Source: Costus lasius
Lineage: Eukaryota; Streptophyta; Magnoliopsida; Zingiberales; Costaceae
Direction of reading: 5' to 3'
Assembly (NCBI GenBank): GCA_027563935.2
Contig: CM050447.1
Coordinates: 85,235,461 to 85,299,460, forward strand
DNA length: 64,000 nucleotides
Made by a program: the position numbers and the translations under genes. Of the stretch, positions 59,969 through 64,000 are shown piece by piece (position 1 is the first letter of the stretch; each line of letters opens with the position of its first letter). The notes under the pieces are model-generated. The model ran no database searches and was not told the origin of the DNA. It worked only from the letters and a program-made list of their open reading frames with translations.

Positions 59969-62610
59969 TGTAACGCCCTCGATTTTTCTGAATTATGATT
60001 TAAGGTTAGAAATTCTGTTTCTGTATTTTTATCTGTTAAAATTTTAGGATTTTTGCCTAAGTGTAGGAATTTTCCTACAGGGCAAAAATAATTATTTTGG
60101 TTGGGGATTTGAACCCTCAACCTTGATTCTTTGCTCCTGGAATTCCTTCCACCATGGTGGCGCATATTTCTGATGTTATTGGAGTGGCGCAGGGTGGTTA
60201 AGCCCAGGTAAGCCCATAAAATCGATTTTTCACTTAAGTTAACTGGGTTATTGGATCTTGGATCCGTTTGGGGTGGGAGAAAAAGAGGAATTTCGTGAGG
60301 GCTCCTCTCCCTCACGACTTTTGTTGGTTTTCTTGCCCTAGCCGCCTTTGGTTGTCGCCCCTCACTGTGCTTGGCGCCTCCTGAAATTCCTGACGCTGGT
60401 GGTGGCAGACTAGTGGTGGACGAATTTCCTGGTGATCCTTGATCCTCTGTCTTGGCGTTTTTCTCTGTGGACGATTTTTCTGTGAGTAATTCGATCCTAA
60501 GGAGTCTAATCCGCTAAATTGTAGATTATCAGTCAATTAAAATTCGTTATTTGCAACGATTATCTGTATGAACCAAAAATCTACAAGTAAATTTGTGCAT
60601 ATGTGAAATTCGAAATTTACCTCTGCCGGACGAATATTCCTTTGTGAGAAAAATTTATCCTGTATGGTTTAATCTCTTAAATTGTGGTCTGTAGTTCTTC
60701 TAAAATTTATTTGCTTGATGAGAAATTTTAGAGAAAACAAAATTTGGGGATTTAACTAAGAATTTAGGATTTTCGAAAATCGTGGTTCGGGCCAATTTTG
60801 GGGCTTTTGTCATTTTCCTTCACAAACGTGCAATTAAAATTATCTGTAGTGGGGGACTGAAATTATTTTCATGAAATTTGTATGTTCTGCAAGGATTCTG
60901 AAAATTTCGCCCCTTGCAGTGATTTTATGGCTCACGGTTTTTTTTGAAATTTTGGGGAAGAATAGTGCAATGAGTATCTATATATATATTTCCCTATAAT
61001 TCCTAGGCTTGTTTAATTGTTTGTTACGCAAATAATTTCTGTTCTGTATATATGTTGTGAATTTTCTGAAACTTTGAATGTGTTATAACCTTGTGAGAAC
61101 ATAGAATGGTTTGACCTGAATTAAGGATAGTTGTATGAAATCTAAGGAATTCACTCATATATTACTTCTGGTTGATGGTAAAAATTATGAAGAGTGTTCA
61201 GCTTTGATTTTCTGCAAATTGTAATTTTGTTAAGGACTGGTTATTGGGGTGTGTCATTTTCTGGTTTGTGAGATACTTTGGGCATGATGTGAGAATTGAG
61301 TAGTGGTTAGTCCTACTCCTCCGTTTCAGCATGACCTGTTCTGTAAAAATTATGCCCTAGTGTAGCACTCTTCCGTGTCCTTACCCTCCTTCTGTGGCGC
61401 TGTAATGGTGCTGATAGTCTACTATGACCCATGAGACACTAATGAAGGGTAGATGTGAGCTGGTCTCACCTTCCGTTCTCCCTCCACTATTTCTGTTCTG
61501 TTCTGGGTATTGGAGGCCAGAGTGCCACGTCCTGACGAGATGGGGGCCACCCACTGATACCTCCTCTACCATTCTATTTCTGATATGCATGCATGTCTCG
61601 TCCTCGGCAGAGGTGGGGTCAGACCTTCTGTGGTCATCAGACCTTCTGTGGTCTTCAGGCCTTCTGTGGCCTTTCTGTTTCCGATGTAGACTATCTGTTT
61701 GGATTCTGAAAATTCTGATTTTCTGTCTGTCAGCTCTGATTTCTGTATTCCTGTTTCGATCTGTAGTATAGATGTGTTGGGCGGTGTGATTAGTTGGAAT
61801 GGGTTGGTATACTTATATCTTACTTCGTGCTTGATGTCTATTGTTATAAGTGTCTGTATTTGATTATGTTTTGTTTCTGATATGAGTGTGCACAAGCATG
61901 ATATTTTTTTTATGTGTACTATGGATGGCTTTTAGTGTCTTTTACTCACTGAGCTTTTTAGCTCACCCCCGTTGTTTAAATATTTTCAGGTGAGACATCA
62001 GGACAGTGATTGCTACAGCTACTTAATTTGTTATGATGCTAATTCTTTATATAATTTCTAAGAGTTGTCTTCTAAAGATCTATCAGGCCTGCGTGCCTAA
62101 CTTACTTATATGACACGTTTTATCTTCTGAGGGCTTATGCCTGTTTTCAGGATATTATATTATAGTTGTCTTGTTTTATTGTTGGATACAAGTTTTGGAG
62201 TTATGAGAATTGAAATTGTTCTTATTATGAAATGGGTAACCGAGTTACTGTATTCGAAATACCTTGAGATGTGTAACCGAGTTATTGTTGTATTTGGTAT
62301 CTGAATAATCGGTTTCTGCAATATTTCTGAAATTTGTGTTCTCCACATATATGTAGTGTGGACATCTGTTTTGTTCCAGGATATGTGGGTCTGTGCAGCA
62401 GTAATTTAGTATACTTGCTGCCGGATTTTCTGGATTTCCGGATTTCTATTTCCTAGTAATCGATCCTACTCAGTTCTGTGCGGTTTTCAGTTCCGTAGTA
62501 ATGTCCTTCGATGCCGCTTTCTTCTTATGTTTTAATGGAAGAGTAAAAATTTTTAAAACCCCGTATTTTTACTTGTATGCGTGTGGGGTGTGATTCTGGG
62601 CGACGTTACA
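59969..62610 (+). repeat. 5' LTR H of a Ty3/gypsy chromovirus-like element
   Basis: This 2,642-bp LTR has perfect inverted ends TGTAACG/CGTTACA. It is inserted after CTTAC (59,964-59,968); the matching duplication would lie beyond the window. A near-palindrome GGGGATTTGAACCC lies at about 60,105-60,118. Open stretches inside (for example 61,424-61,771) have no recognised domain. Confidence 0.9.
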
Positions 62611-62612
62611 GA

Positions 62613-62624
62613 TGGTATCAGAGC
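62613..62624 (+). promoter_or_regulatory. Primer binding site, initiator tRNA-Met type
   Basis: TGGTATCAGAGC lies 2 bp after LTR H. Confidence 0.93.
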
Positions 62625-62758
62625 ATATTACTAGCAATTAGAAACTCCGGGAAAGGAAAACTCTGTTTGTGTATTGCTAGAAACCAAGATAGGATCTGAT
62701 CCGTGATTGAATATTGGTTGTAATTCTACCGTGATATGTGATGCAGGTACAAAAAAAA

Positions 62759-64000
62759 ATGGTGCGACCAAGATCTAGCAATAGCAACAGTGATCAACAG
62801 TCTGATCTGAGGTAGGCCATGGAGGCTATGACTGCTATGATGCAACAACAGAACGCATTCATCCAGCAGCAAACTCAGATGATGTAGCAGCAGCAGGCGC
62901 AACACATGGAGGTTCAGCAACAGTTATTGCAGCGGCTGTCGCAGACCCAGCCTCAGTCACAGTCACAACCGGCTGGACACTGTGTGGGTGGCACTGGTTC
63001 TCCTCTGGGTGATGGCGCACATCAACGATATGCTCGGTTGGTTCGAGAGTTTCAGCACCTGAACCCGACTACATTTTATGGTAGTCCGGGGCCCAGAGCG
63101 GCTGAGGATTGGCTTTTGGCACTGGAAAAGATTTTCCAGGTTTTGCGCTGTGATGATGCCGACAAGCTATGTTTGTCTGTCTTCATGTTGCGTGGAGATG
63201 CCGAAGACTGGTGGAAGGGAGTCATCAGACTGGCGGCAACTGAATCCAGAGTTGTTGATTGGCAGTACTTCATGATGAAGTTCAATGCCAAGTTTTTCCC
63301 CTCTAGCTTATCTGAGGAGCGCGAGGTGGAGTTTATTCATCTTGAGCAGGGCGACCTGACGGTGGATCAGTATGAGGCCACATTCGCTCGGTTGTCGGGG
63401 TATGCTCCTCACTTAGTCAACACCGAGGAAAGAAGGGCCAAGAAGTTTCAGCGGGGTTTGAGGAAAGACATCAGAACAAGGGTAGCTATGCTACACTTGG
63501 AGTCTTATGCTAAAGTGGTAGACAGGACTCGCACTGCTGAGAGGTGCATTGCTGAGATGGCTGCTGATACTATTTCAGTCACTGCATCCGCCCCTACTTC
63601 TGTGACTTACGCACCCACTCTGGGTGGTAAGGATAAGAAGAATTTCAAGAATAAGAAGAAAGACAATAAGGGCAGATACAAACCTTATTAGAAGCCAGCC
63701 AGCACAGTTTCTCAGAATGGCAAGAAGTGTCTCCACTGTGGGAGCACTAAACATCAGGATAATGAGTGCTACAGGAAGACTGGCGCTTGCTTCAGATGTG
63801 GTAAGGTGGGGCATATGATTAAGGACTGTCCTATGCCGGATGCTAGAGGACAGGGTGAGAAGCCTACTGTGCAGACTCGCGTGTATGCCATCGCGGAGAG
63901 GGATGCTTCGGCTTCGAAGTCCGTGGTAGAAGGTACACTTTACGTGTTTAGTTATTTGGCACGCATTCTTTTTGATCCTGGTGCCAATTTATCCTTTGTG
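62759..64000 (+). pseudogene. Chromovirus-like gag and start of protease, three in-frame TAG stops, runs off the window
   Basis: From ATG 62,759 one frame is maintained to the window end. It has a Gln-rich start, then the gag core (FQHLNPTTFYGS, WLLALEKIFQVL, AEDWWKGVIR, FFPSSLSEEREVEFIHLEQG), a basic KNKKKDNKGRYK stretch, and two zinc knuckles in tandem, CLHCGSTKHQDNEC (about 63,729-63,770) and CFRCGKVGHMIKDC (about 63,789-63,830). The protease begins at ILFDPGANLSFV, with Pro in the usual D-S/T-G triad. TAG stops lie at 62,813, 62,885 and 63,689; the second is in a Gln run. There are no frameshifts. Gag assembles particles; the polymerase part lies outside the window. Confidence 0.85.

Noticed and set aside
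61424..61895. Open frames in LTR H
   Set aside because: They overlap on opposite strands within an LTR and lack any domain.

Overview
The window is nuclear DNA of a flowering plant; the species cannot be told from the sequence. It is AT-rich, intron-containing, and almost entirely LTR retrotransposons. I see one host gene that reads intact: an eight-exon serine carboxypeptidase-like (SCPL) gene at 39,888-42,189.

Layout. 1-7,287: 3' tail and LTR of an Athila-type Ty3/gypsy element (LTR A1), then an internal region carrying only a broken ATHILA ORF-1, with a minus-strand chromovirus-like solo LTR (2,698-4,924) inserted in it. 7,288-9,203: a copia-like LTR holding a 593-bp hAT MITE with a perfect 8-bp target duplication. 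9,241-25,450: a head-to-tail chain of Athila-type units that share single LTRs: LTR C - acidic/transmembrane ORF - LTR E1 - gag-protease - LTR E2 - truncated gag and non-coding tail - LTR F - short remnant. 25,451-36,186: LTR G, split by a complete, very young Ty1/copia element (26,796-35,958; LTRs with only two differences seen; TSD TTTGG; one 1,293-codon polyprotein). 36,187-43,896: low-copy DNA with direct repeats around the SCPL gene. 43,897-47,368: an old Ty3/gypsy LTR and decayed interior. 47,590-49,219: tandem and inverted repeat array. 49,226-52,169: minus-strand Ty1/copia remnant (RT, RNase H, short LTR) holding a truncated Athila LTR (D). 52,170-59,968: LTR B - gag-protease - 3' tail - LTR A2 and flank; from 56,657 on this is a second copy of positions 1-3,268. 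59,969-64,000: 5' LTR, primer site and gag/protease start of a chromovirus-like Ty3/gypsy element running off the window.

How the parts work together. None of the Athila-type units visible here carries reverse transcriptase, RNase H or integrase. Different units carry gag-protease, ATHILA ORF-1, or an unrecognised acidic ORF, yet they share a tRNA-Asp primer site, a hairpin-forming motif after the last ORF, a second hairpin before the 3' LTR, and LTRs with position-conserved palindrome arrays. The most interesting reading is a modular, polymerase-dependent (trans-mobilised) Athila family whose units have recombined into shared-LTR chains. Most of their stop codons sit at glutamine or arginine positions and fit C-to-T decay of methylated DNA.
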